NCBI GenBank assembly: GCA_041687435.1
Contig: JAWLBX010000006.1
Location: 124,001 to 188,000, forward strand
DNA from: JACKII01 sp041687435
GTDB taxonomy: Bacteria; Pseudomonadota; Alphaproteobacteria; Bin95
DNA: 64,000 nucleotides
Direction of reading: 5' to 3'
The position numbers and the translations under genes are program-made. A model generated the notes under the pieces. That model ran no database searches, was not told the DNA's origin, and worked only from the letters and a program-made list of their open reading frames with translations. Below are positions 1 through 8,023 of this stretch, in pieces (within the stretch, counting starts at the first letter, position 1; each line of letters starts with the position of its first letter).

Positions 1-66
1 GCGCACATGGCGGTGGAGGCCGGAACCAAACGCGGCACGGTCGTCGTCGAGCCCGGGGCCGTCTAA
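1..66 (+). CDS. 3' end of a truncated gene, possibly a medium-chain dehydrogenase/quinone oxidoreductase
   Basis: An open frame enters from the left edge and stops at TAA (64-66), leaving only 21 residues ending in VVVEPGAV. The pattern AHMAVEAGTKRGTVVV resembles the C-terminus of zinc-type or quinone-oxidoreductase-like medium-chain dehydrogenases (AHxAxEAGxxRGxxVV), but so short a tail cannot prove a family. Its stop overlaps the stop of the convergent mmcB-like gene by four bases, a compact arrangement that favours it being real. Confidence 0.4.
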   Translation, partial: AHMAVEAGTKRGTVVVEPGAV

Positions 67-488
67 AGCGACGTTTCCAGGCTGTGCAGCCGGCGGCTTG
101 CCAACGCGCCGAAGGTAATGAGCAGCGCCTTGCGGCGGGCGGCAGACAGTTTGTGCACCGGCGCTTCCCGCACCAGCGCGCCGCCATAGGGGTCTACGAT
201 GAACAGGCCGCTGTCGGGCGGCAACAAGTCCTGCGGAAATTCCAGTGGCACGGCAAAGAAAAACCGATCGCAGAAGTCGCGGTATTCCTGCCATTTTGCA
301 TCGGTCTGGAAATCGGCAACGGACGATTTAACCTCCACCACGGTGATCTCGCCCCGTCCATCGATTGCCATGGCATCGACACGCCGGCCGGTGGCAAGCG
401 GCACTTCGCTGATGGCAGCCCAGCCCTGTGCATGCAGCGCACGCAGAAGGCCACGGGTCAGGATCTGTCCAGGTCTGGGGTCAGGCAT
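63..488 (-). CDS. mmcB: MmcB-family DNA repair protein
   Basis: This 141-residue protein matches the MmcB family (formerly DUF1052), small alphaproteobacterial proteins linked to the ImuAB/DnaE2 mutagenic repair response. Recognisable features are the N-terminal PRPGQILTRGLLRAL helix, the central E-(V)VEVKSS stretch and DAKWQEYRDFCDRFFFAV. The arrangement of Asp near residue 38 followed by ExK resembles a PD-(D/E)XK nuclease core, in line with what is known of the family. The ATG at 488 gives the usual family length. It is transcribed convergently toward the fragment at the left edge and divergently from the dioxygenase gene. The family assignment is by sequence pattern; the repair role is known of the family, not shown here. 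Confidence 0.85.
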   Translation of the reverse strand: MPDPRPGQILTRGLLRALHAQGWAAISEVPLATGRRVDAMAIDGRGEITVVEVKSSVADFQTDAKWQEYRDFCDRFFFAVPLEFPQDLLPPDSGLFIVDPYGGALVREAPVHKLSAARRKALLITFGALASRRLHSLETSL

Positions 489-585
489 GAGCGGGCGGTT
501 TGTTCTTCGTTCGTTTCGACCGGAACTTGGCGGCGGCCATCAATTCTGTCAATCTGGCATTCAGCACAATCGACGGAAGCGAACC

Positions 586-1542
586 ATGCTCAACGAACCC
601 ATCACAGACCCGATTGCTTGGCGCGGCGCCGATCTGCCGGAGCGGGCGGGCTACCTGGACGTATCCGCAGAGGCCGCCGCGGAAATGGCCGCGTTGGCCG
701 AAGAACTCGCCGCAAATCCCCTGCCGCTGGAGGCGTTGCGGCCCACGGATTTCGACCTGCCAGCCTCAGAGGCGTTGATGACGACGGCACGGCATCAGAT
801 CACAGACGGTATCGGCTTTGCCATCGTCGACCGGCTGCCGCTGGAGGCATTGGGCGAGCAGGTGCGCAAGGTCTACTGGCTGCTGGCAGGAATGGTAGAC
901 CGCCCGGTGGCGCAGAAATGGGACGGCACCATGATCTATGACGTGACCGATACCGGACGCCCGCCGGGCAATGGCGTCCGTCCCGACAAGACCAATGCGG
1001 AACAGAACTTTCACAACGACAACTCCTACAACATTTGCCCGCCGGATATGGTGGCGTTGTTCTGCCTGCGCACGGCGATGGAAGGCGGTGTCAGCCATAT
1101 CGTCAGCTTCCCGAGCGTCCAAAACCGCCTGCGCGAGACGGCGCCGGACCTGCTGGCCAGGCTATACGAACCCTTCTGTTTCGACCGGCAGCGCGAGCAT
1201 GCGACGGACGACATCAAGTATCTCTGGCATCCGTGCTTTGAGGCGCCGAATGGCCGCCTGCTGGCCCGACTTTCCCGTTTCCAGGTGAAAAACGGCTACC
1301 CGCTGGCAGGTGCAGAGATCGACACGCGCGGCGCGGCGGCCCTGGAGGCATTGGAAGAAGCAATGCGCGCGCCCGGGCAAGCGCTCACGTTTCATTTTGA
1401 GCCAGGCCAGATCCAACTGGTCAACAACCGCCTGCTGGGCCACCGCCGCACCGGCTTCCGCGACTGGCCGGAGGCCGAGCGCAAACGCCTGCTGGTCCGC
1501 CTCTGGCTACGCAGTTGGGGCCGGCCATTCTATAATGGATAA
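586..1542 (+). CDS. TauD/TfdA-like Fe(II)/2-oxoglutarate-dependent dioxygenase
   Basis: The 318-residue product has the hallmarks of the TauD/TfdA family. The metal-binding HxD lies in FHNDNSYN (His143, Asp145), the distal histidine in LLGHRRTGF (His286), and an arginine-rich RLLVRLWLR segment near residues 301-309 would hold the 2-oxoglutarate carboxylate. These enzymes hydroxylate small organic substrates; the substrate cannot be read from sequence. I chose the ATG at 586 because GGAAG (575-579) precedes it by six bases and the frame further upstream overlaps mmcB antisense and lacks protein character. It is transcribed divergently from mmcB with about 100 bp between them, so a promoter probably lies there. 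A second plus-strand gene follows after 85 bp. Confidence 0.85.
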   Translation: MLNEPITDPIAWRGADLPERAGYLDVSAEAAAEMAALAEELAANPLPLEALRPTDFDLPASEALMTTARHQITDGIGFAIVDRLPLEALGEQVRKVYWLLAGMVDRPVAQKWDGTMIYDVTDTGRPPGNGVRPDKTNAEQNFHNDNSYNICPPDMVALFCLRTAMEGGVSHIVSFPSVQNRLRETAPDLLARLYEPFCFDRQREHATDDIKYLWHPCFEAPNGRLLARLSRFQVKNGYPLAGAEIDTRGAAALEALEEAMRAPGQALTFHFEPGQIQLVNNRLLGHRRTGFRDWPEAERKRLLVRLWLRSWGRPFYNG

Positions 1543-1627
1543 TGTCCACGCGCCCTGCACCTAATGGCTTGGAGGTCAGAGAACGGGACGATACACTGAC
1601 ACCGGTCCACAACAGTGGCGGGGCAAA

Positions 1628-2308
1628 ATGACGATTTACGTGAAAGAAATTCCCGGATTTGCGACAAGAGATGCGGCAGACGCGGAGGCGGAGATCTGGA
1701 AATTGCAGGGTCTCATAACCGAAACGGAACCGTGCCGATCAGGGGCACATGAAACCTTCTCTTTGGTGATTTACTTCCCCAAAACCCCTTTCGCCAACAC
1801 GGACTTCGGCAACACTCACATCCCGCAGTGCCCGCTGCTCCGGCGCATCGCCAGATATATGACAGGCTTCAACTGGGATTATTGCGAGCCGGAACTGAAC
1901 ATCGATCCGGTTTCCCGGCAATCCCCTCGTCAGATCAATATGGCGATTTCCGCGGTCGATGAGTCGGCACGCGAATACGCCCGCGTCGGCTGTTTCGCGC
2001 TCCCGCTGGCGGAAATCCTTCAGAAAAAGGACTTTAATCAGACGCTTGCCACCGCGGACTTTACCCCTAAAAACCAGGAACGGATAGCCTCCACCTATCT
2101 CTCGGGCCTTTGGGGCGAGGCCGGAAAAGACCTTACATGTTTCGAAAAAAGGCTCGGCACGGTGTGGCCGAATATCGTGCCGGCAACCGACGAGAAGGCT
2201 GACAACGGCGATCGGTCATCTGACGACCGTGAGCCGGCAGGGCTAAACGCCCTCCAACAGGCGCTCAAGACCTTTACCGACACTCAGCCCAGTACGGACA
2301 AAAGTTAA
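1628..2308 (+). CDS. hypothetical protein (226 aa)
   Basis: I do not recognise this protein. It is soluble-looking, with no signal peptide or membrane segment. It has an aromatic and cysteine-containing middle (YMTGFNWDYCEPELNI) and a polar, low-complexity tail rich in Asp, Ser and Thr. The base composition is less GC-rich than its neighbours and codon choice is more relaxed, which may indicate recent acquisition. It lies 85 bp downstream of the dioxygenase in the same direction and ends 45 bp before the convergent last gene of the injection-system operon, so it could be part of the island or of the older flank. The ATG at 1628 follows a GGCGGGGC-type purine-rich stretch. That it is a real gene is likely from its length; its function is unknown. 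Confidence 0.6.
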   Translation: MTIYVKEIPGFATRDAADAEAEIWKLQGLITETEPCRSGAHETFSLVIYFPKTPFANTDFGNTHIPQCPLLRRIARYMTGFNWDYCEPELNIDPVSRQSPRQINMAISAVDESAREYARVGCFALPLAEILQKKDFNQTLATADFTPKNQERIASTYLSGLWGEAGKDLTCFEKRLGTVWPNIVPATDEKADNGDRSSDDREPAGLNALQQALKTFTDTQPSTDKS

Positions 2309-2353
2309 TCGCGCAACACCCGCGGCCGAACTGATGCGGCTGACCTTCGACCG

Positions 2354-5300
2354 TCACACCCGCAGATTGTCCCGTTCGATGAACGGCAACGGCTGGCTGC
2401 CATCTGCGGTGGTGAACACGAACGGGTCTTGCGCTCCATGCACGGACAGATTGGCCGTCGCCCGCCACATCGGCGGTGGCTCCGGCTTTGGCGGGGTTCC
2501 GACGAATGCCACCCGGATGGCGGTGTTTGCATTCTCCACCGTATTCTCCCGCAGATGGATTTGAGGGCCAAAATTGCCACGCAACTCAATACCCGCATCG
2601 AACACCAGGGCATCCCCCGCCGCCCGATAGACGATCTCATTGCCAGACATCATGGTTCGCTCGGCGCCACCGGCGAGAATGGCCTGCTCACCCCGCCTGG
2701 CCGAGAACGGCAGGGCCAGACCAATCCGGTTGCCGGAAACGGTGATGGAACCGGCCCGCGAAGGCTGGTCCGGCGTAACCGTACCTTGCACGCCAACACG
2801 GATCGCCTCCGCCACGCGCTCGAACACGTTGCCGGTGATCGAAACCGCCGGCAGCGTACCGCCCAGGCAGACAATGCCAGCGCGGACGACCGGCGCCAGC
2901 CGCACAAGCAGGCCATCGATATAGGGCCGGGCAAACGGCAGCCGGGCAATGAGGCGCTGGTCGGTCAGCAGTTTGCGGCCGGCATCGCGGACCGCGGCCT
3001 CTAGCATTGCGGTCGTGGTCACGCGCCCTGGTGGCACCACCTCCATCAGGTCGTTCCAATTGGCTTGGCTCAGATCCGAGTTGAACGCGATCTGAATGCG
3101 GCCGGCACTGACCGTGACATTGCGGCCAGTGTCATCCGGTGCCGCCGGTCCAATTGTAATGCGGCCCTCGCTTAGCACCAGCCGCTTGGCAATTTCCCGG
3201 TTGGGCTGGCGGATCGCCTCCACACCGCCAACCGCGGTAAGCACGCGCACCAGGCTGGGCGAACTGCGCGGATTGCTGGCGAGAGTATCGGCGACCCGGT
3301 CGATATATTTCTCAAACGTCGCCTCACTGGCCAGTTCGCGCTGGCTCGGCGGGTTGGCGCGCACGATGGCTTCCCAGTCCGTCTGATCGACAGTGGACGG
3401 CACGGTCGCCTTGAACCGCCCGGCGGAGACTTCCACCGTGCCGGGGGCCGGGCGTGTCGGCCGCACCGGTTCTGCGCCCGTCGCGATATCGCGAATCAGC
3501 CGATCCATGACGGCGTCGACCAAATCCGGCTGAATGACCTGCTGTTGCAACTGTGCAGTACTGGTTATGCGGTTATTGTCGATACTGATCCATTCCGCAT
3601 CCTGCACCAGCACGGCATTTTGGGCGTTGCCGACGCGGAAACGGCTGTTATGCACCAACACCCGGTCAGGCAATCGCCGGCCTTCCGTGTGCAGCACCGC
3701 CAGACAGGCGCGGTAAGAAACGGTCGCGCCGGCGGTCATGATCGAGACATTCTGCACATCGACTTCGCCGCAGCCGGTCGCCATCACCACCGCCCCCGCC
3801 GCCGGCCGGCGCTCCTGCGGCCGGCCTTCGTCCGGCGCCTCGAATGCCAGATCGGCGATGCCAAGGCTGGCGCAATCGGCAAAGTCCAAGGCGCATTCCC
3901 CGCCGCGGATGACGATACGGCTGCCCGGCCCGGCTCCGGTCAGACGGATATGCCCAAGTTTGGCGAGCGTCACCCGGCGCCGCGTCTGAAACACACCCCG
4001 CTGAAAGCAGACGTGGGCATCCTCCCCTTCCTTCATCGACTCCAACACCGCCACCCAATCGGAGTCGGGCGATAGGACGTAGGTTGCGCAGCCATTGCCA
4101 TCCAACTGGCAGAGCCGTTCGATGGCGGCCTGCACGGTACGGTCGCCAGCCAGCGGCGGGCAGTTTGATGGGTCGAACGACACTTCTGCCGCGCGGGACA
4201 GGCGGGCGTTGAAGGTATGGGTCAGATGCCGTTCCGCACCGCCTGGGCTTAGCAGAGTCGCCTGCACTGCCTGGTCGAGCGAGGTCGAATCCAGCGAAAA
4301 GCCGATGTTGGCCGTGCCGTCGCTGCCGGTGGTCACAACCTGCTCGACACCACCGCCAGCCAGACGGCCATTGCCGAGCGACACGCGGAACCGGACATGG
4401 GCATTGGCAACCGGATATTGGCCCCGCGCCACCCCAACCATCAGCGGCCGGCGCAACGGCAGCAACGCATTCGGCGTGGCCGGGTCCGGCACGGCTTCCT
4501 GTGCATCACCGCCAAGGGCGTCCAGCGTCAGCAGTTCGGTGGCCGCCGGAAATAAAGCACGGCAGTCGGCGATAAAGCTCCAGGCGCCGCCCTGGAAGTC
4601 CAGCAGCGCCAGGCGGGCGAAACGGTGCGACGTACCATGCCGCGGCACGACACGTGGCGTGTTGCCATCCATCGGCCATTCGACGCCAAAGCCGGACCGG
4701 GCCGGGATTGTCCAGAAATCGCCGGTGCGGTAGCTGCCATTGCCGAATTCGACCTCTACACCGTTCTCCAGCGCCAAGAAACCGCCGACGGTAATCGTCA
4801 CCGCGCCCGGGCTATCCCAGGCACGGACCTTGGGCGTGGCGCCGAAGGCGGTGATGTCGAGCGTGCCGGTGGCTGTGGCCGGCTCGATCTCCAACACGTC
4901 GCCAACGACCCGGGCGACCCGAACCATCGTGCCCGGCAAACCGGCCAATTCGCGCGCATCGCTGGTCAGTTCCACCCAACCACCATTGCGGAAGCCGATA
5001 TGCGCATCGAAGCCGGTGGTCGCCACGGTCAACTCGTTGCCGTTGCGCGCAAGCCACGCCGCCACGAACGAGCCATTGTCGCGGGACCATTTGAAGGTCG
5101 CGCCGTTCGGTTGGCCGGGATCGTGCACCTCCACTCGATAGAGGCGATGGTCGAGGCTTTGATATCCCGCGGTTTCCGGCAGCGTGCAGAGATTGCCATC
5201 ATCCGCCACCGGTTGCGCCCGGGCGGCCAATGTGCCGGTCGGTGAACCTGTCATGGCGGTCCACGCCGCAGTACTGGTTTCGCAATGCTCCGATCCGCCA

Positions 5301-5803
5301 GGATTGCCGATCCGCAACCCACGCACCCGCCAGACGGTTTTGAGCCGCGTGGTCGTATCCGGCCCGCCCAGCGCCTTTTCCTTCAGCGCTGGCACCTCCA
5401 CCGCGGTGGTGTGATGGTCCCAGGCCTCCAGAAAGAACAGGTACCGGCCGGAAGTCGGGTTGGCGATTGGGTTGCCATTGCTGTTCAGGAACACCGGCAG
5501 CCCGGCCAGATAGGGCTGGGCTGCAATGGCCACGGAAGCGGCCAGTTCCACCAATTGCCCTTCAACATAGAACCGGCCGGCACCGATTTGCAGACCGCCA
5601 GCGTCCGAAATGGCAAAACCGGCGTGGCTGACCGGCGCGCCGCTCGGCCCGATCACATCCTGCCGGGCGGTGCGGTCGAGATGGGCGTGAATGGCCTGCT
5701 GCTCATTCCAGTCGGCGTCGATATCAACCCGGCCCTGCTGGCGCAGCACCTGCGTGAATGCGCGGGCGGGATCGAACGTCAGTCGCGAAAAATCGCCTTT
5801 CAT
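2354..5803 (-). CDS. DUF6519 / right-handed beta-helix protein of the eCIS (candidate baseplate fibre or receptor-binding protein)
   Basis: This 1149-residue protein starts with the DUF6519 signature (KGDFSRLTFDP, then QQGRVDIDADWNEQ near residues 24-37), a domain found in phage-tail-like injection loci. The N-terminal third is beta-rich with a jelly-roll-like character. An Ig-like stretch follows, and the second half has repeated N/G-spaced segments (VLVHNSRFRV, SIDNNRIT, SITGNVFERV, TVSGNRIGL, MMSGNEIVYR) typical of a parallel beta-helix of the pectate-lyase kind. It is the last gene of the operon, 21 bp downstream of the tail-protein-I-like gene. Because no classical tail-fibre gene is present, this protein is a reasonable candidate for surface recognition; that role is inference. 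Carbohydrate lyase or structural scaffolding roles are alternatives. Confidence 0.8.
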   Translation of the reverse strand: MKGDFSRLTFDPARAFTQVLRQQGRVDIDADWNEQQAIHAHLDRTARQDVIGPSGAPVSHAGFAISDAGGLQIGAGRFYVEGQLVELAASVAIAAQPYLAGLPVFLNSNGNPIANPTSGRYLFFLEAWDHHTTAVEVPALKEKALGGPDTTTRLKTVWRVRGLRIGNPGGSEHCETSTAAWTAMTGSPTGTLAARAQPVADDGNLCTLPETAGYQSLDHRLYRVEVHDPGQPNGATFKWSRDNGSFVAAWLARNGNELTVATTGFDAHIGFRNGGWVELTSDARELAGLPGTMVRVARVVGDVLEIEPATATGTLDITAFGATPKVRAWDSPGAVTITVGGFLALENGVEVEFGNGSYRTGDFWTIPARSGFGVEWPMDGNTPRVVPRHGTSHRFARLALLDFQGGAWSFIADCRALFPAATELLTLDALGGDAQEAVPDPATPNALLPLRRPLMVGVARGQYPVANAHVRFRVSLGNGRLAGGGVEQVVTTGSDGTANIGFSLDSTSLDQAVQATLLSPGGAERHLTHTFNARLSRAAEVSFDPSNCPPLAGDRTVQAAIERLCQLDGNGCATYVLSPDSDWVAVLESMKEGEDAHVCFQRGVFQTRRRVTLAKLGHIRLTGAGPGSRIVIRGGECALDFADCASLGIADLAFEAPDEGRPQERRPAAGAVVMATGCGEVDVQNVSIMTAGATVSYRACLAVLHTEGRRLPDRVLVHNSRFRVGNAQNAVLVQDAEWISIDNNRITSTAQLQQQVIQPDLVDAVMDRLIRDIATGAEPVRPTRPAPGTVEVSAGRFKATVPSTVDQTDWEAIVRANPPSQRELASEATFEKYIDRVADTLASNPRSSPSLVRVLTAVGGVEAIRQPNREIAKRLVLSEGRITIGPAAPDDTGRNVTVSAGRIQIAFNSDLSQANWNDLMEVVPPGRVTTTAMLEAAVRDAGRKLLTDQRLIARLPFARPYIDGLLVRLAPVVRAGIVCLGGTLPAVSITGNVFERVAEAIRVGVQGTVTPDQPSRAGSITVSGNRIGLALPFSARRGEQAILAGGAERTMMSGNEIVYRAAGDALVFDAGIELRGNFGPQIHLRENTVENANTAIRVAFVGTPPKPEPPPMWRATANLSVHGAQDPFVFTTADGSQPLPFIERDNLRV

Positions 5804-5824
5804 GGTCCTGACACCTTCAAATGA

Positions 5825-8023
5825 CTAGGTTTCGTATACAGAGCCGGCGGCAAGGCCGAACGGCAGGTATTCTTCGATGGCAATCCGCAGATTGGTTTCA
5901 CGCCAGCCAAGACTGAGGAAGCCCCACGCGCCCATGGCATCACCATCGCCCGCGCCGGTCCAAAGTTCGCAGGCCGCGCGGTCAGCCAGCCGGGCATAGT
6001 TCGGGTTGCTGAAACTGGTAGATGCAAACAGCGGACGCAGGCCGGCAATGATCGGGGCATGCTGCGCTGCAGGCTGGCCGGCCAACGCTAGGTCCGGCTG
6101 GCAGCGATAGCGGCGCGGCGTGCGGGAGCCCGCCGGGTGATAGGCCGAAGTCTGGACACAGCCTGCCTGCGTACGCTCCGCCACCAGACTGCCGTCGAAC
6201 AGGCAGTCGGAAGCGAACACCTCGCCAATGCTGGCATCGCCGATGACGGTCGCAGCCTCCGCTGTCAGGTTGACGGCATTGGCCAGGATCGCTGGGCCGC
6301 CATTGCCATCGATAATGCTTTGGCGGATGCGCAATTGCGTTTCGACAGCGCCAAGGACGAGCGGACCGCAAATGCAGCGCTCCAGGTGCAGCGCACCTTC
6401 TATCTTGGGCCCGTTTAGGGTCAGGCTGCCGGCAGACGGGTCCATAGACATGTGGCTGAGCCTTACTTCGCCAAAAGCCATGCCAACAGCGCCGGAAAGG
6501 GCGAGCGGTCCGGCCATCAGCAGGCCATCAAGAGCAAACCGGCCAGGGAGCGGTGCGCCGAGCGCAACCTCGGTCACCACCTCCAGCGGCCCGATCAAAA
6601 CCGCGCGCCGGTCGCGAGCCGCTAGCGTGCCGGTGCGGCGTTGCAGGCCGCCGCCCGCCGCCGGTTCCTGCGGCCAGTCCGCCGCAACAATGGCCAGCGC
6701 CGAGCCATCGCGGATGATGGGCGCATTTGGGCCGGTGAGATTTTCGACAAAGCGGTCGTTGTCCATCAGGACGATCAACCCGGCCTCCCCCGGCGGGCGG
6801 CCGTTCCAGATGCCGATGGCCTCCGCAATTGAGGGGACGATGGTTGCGCCATCGCTGGGCAGCCGCTTGGAAACGCCGATCTGGAAATCGGCAGCCCGGC
6901 CCAGCAGGCCCTCCACCGTCAACCGCCGGTCATAGGGCCCTCCACCCAAATCGCCTGGCGCGGCATAGGCATAGGTTGCGCGCAAGGCATTGGCGGTGCT
7001 GCCGGCAGGCAAGGCCACACGGCCGCGCACCGGGTCCAGCCCGGCCTGAATGGTCCGCGCCTCGGTCGCGCCGCTGGGGGTGGTATAGTCCTTGGCTGCT
7101 GGGGGACGCCGCCAGTCTCCGCCAGCAATGTCGTGCAGGTCGCAGATCGCGATTTCTGCCGGGCTTATGGCCACGAACGGGTCGCCCGGAGCCTGCTGAA
7201 CTTCCAGCGCAACCGCGGGATTGGGCCCGAACCATTCATAGCCCGGGGTTGTCCCGTTGGTGATTGCCTGCCGCGCTTCCTCCAACTCGCGAAACAGCGG
7301 GCGACGGGCGAGCAGCACCGGCAGATCCAGCATGCTGGCGATGCCGATCGCGTCGGTCTCCGTCCGGCCCGTCCAGTACAGAGGCAGGTCGCGGCCCAGC
7401 GGGTCCACCGTGAACTGATAGCCGCTGATCCGCGCTACCTCGACCGTTGGCAGGCGATAGGGCTGCAACCGCCAGAAATGGACCGCGATATTGGGGATAT
7501 TGTAACGGCCGCCACCACGGTCGATGCGGCGGACATCGACGCTGCGCGGCGTCCGGTCAAAAGCAGAACCGGTAAGCGCCATGGCGTCGCCATCCCGCAC
7601 ATGGGCCGCAGCATTGCGGTGTGGGCGAAGATGGTTCAGCCATTGGGTGGCCGAAAGCCGTTCGAACATTTCGTTCGCGCGTGCCGGCAGACCGGTCGCC
7701 TCCGCCGCCACCGCTTCGATCGCGCCCAGCGTACCCTTGCGCTGCCGGTTGCGAATGGTATTCCCGACCCATGCGCGGGGCGAGAAACCGCTTTCCGGCC
7801 CCAGGTCGTGCAGCGCGCGCGCATCCAGCAGTTGGCCGATATAGGGGATGGCCCAGGGCGGGCATGTCTCGATGAACCAGGTTTCAGCCAAACGGTGGAT
7901 ATCATCCTCGACCACATCGCCTTCCCGCTCCATCAGCGCAAACAGGGCTTGCAGTGTGCCCCCAGCCTCCTGGTCGCGGGTGCGGATGTGAGCCGGCAGC
8001 AAGTCGTAGATCGGGTTGGTCAT
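5825..8023 (-). CDS. tail-protein-I-like baseplate protein with C-terminal beta-rich extension
   Basis: The first 200 or so residues of this 732-residue protein resemble phage tail protein I (P2 gpI type). They begin with YDLLPAHIRTRDQ and LQALFALMEREGDVVEDDIHRL, followed by ETCPPWAIPYIGQLLDAR. The remainder is beta-rich with a run of LxLxxxxxxGPLxL-like turns between about residues 470 and 640, suggestive of a short beta-helix. In contractile tails this class forms part of the wedge/fibre attachment layer. Its ATG overlaps the stop of the preceding J-like gene by four bases (ATGA), so translation is probably coupled. The baseplate assignment is well supported by pattern and context; the function of the long C-terminal extension is unknown. 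Confidence 0.8.
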   Translation of the reverse strand: MTNPIYDLLPAHIRTRDQEAGGTLQALFALMEREGDVVEDDIHRLAETWFIETCPPWAIPYIGQLLDARALHDLGPESGFSPRAWVGNTIRNRQRKGTLGAIEAVAAEATGLPARANEMFERLSATQWLNHLRPHRNAAAHVRDGDAMALTGSAFDRTPRSVDVRRIDRGGGRYNIPNIAVHFWRLQPYRLPTVEVARISGYQFTVDPLGRDLPLYWTGRTETDAIGIASMLDLPVLLARRPLFRELEEARQAITNGTTPGYEWFGPNPAVALEVQQAPGDPFVAISPAEIAICDLHDIAGGDWRRPPAAKDYTTPSGATEARTIQAGLDPVRGRVALPAGSTANALRATYAYAAPGDLGGGPYDRRLTVEGLLGRAADFQIGVSKRLPSDGATIVPSIAEAIGIWNGRPPGEAGLIVLMDNDRFVENLTGPNAPIIRDGSALAIVAADWPQEPAAGGGLQRRTGTLAARDRRAVLIGPLEVVTEVALGAPLPGRFALDGLLMAGPLALSGAVGMAFGEVRLSHMSMDPSAGSLTLNGPKIEGALHLERCICGPLVLGAVETQLRIRQSIIDGNGGPAILANAVNLTAEAATVIGDASIGEVFASDCLFDGSLVAERTQAGCVQTSAYHPAGSRTPRRYRCQPDLALAGQPAAQHAPIIAGLRPLFASTSFSNPNYARLADRAACELWTGAGDGDAMGAWGFLSLGWRETNLRIAIEEYLPFGLAAGSVYET

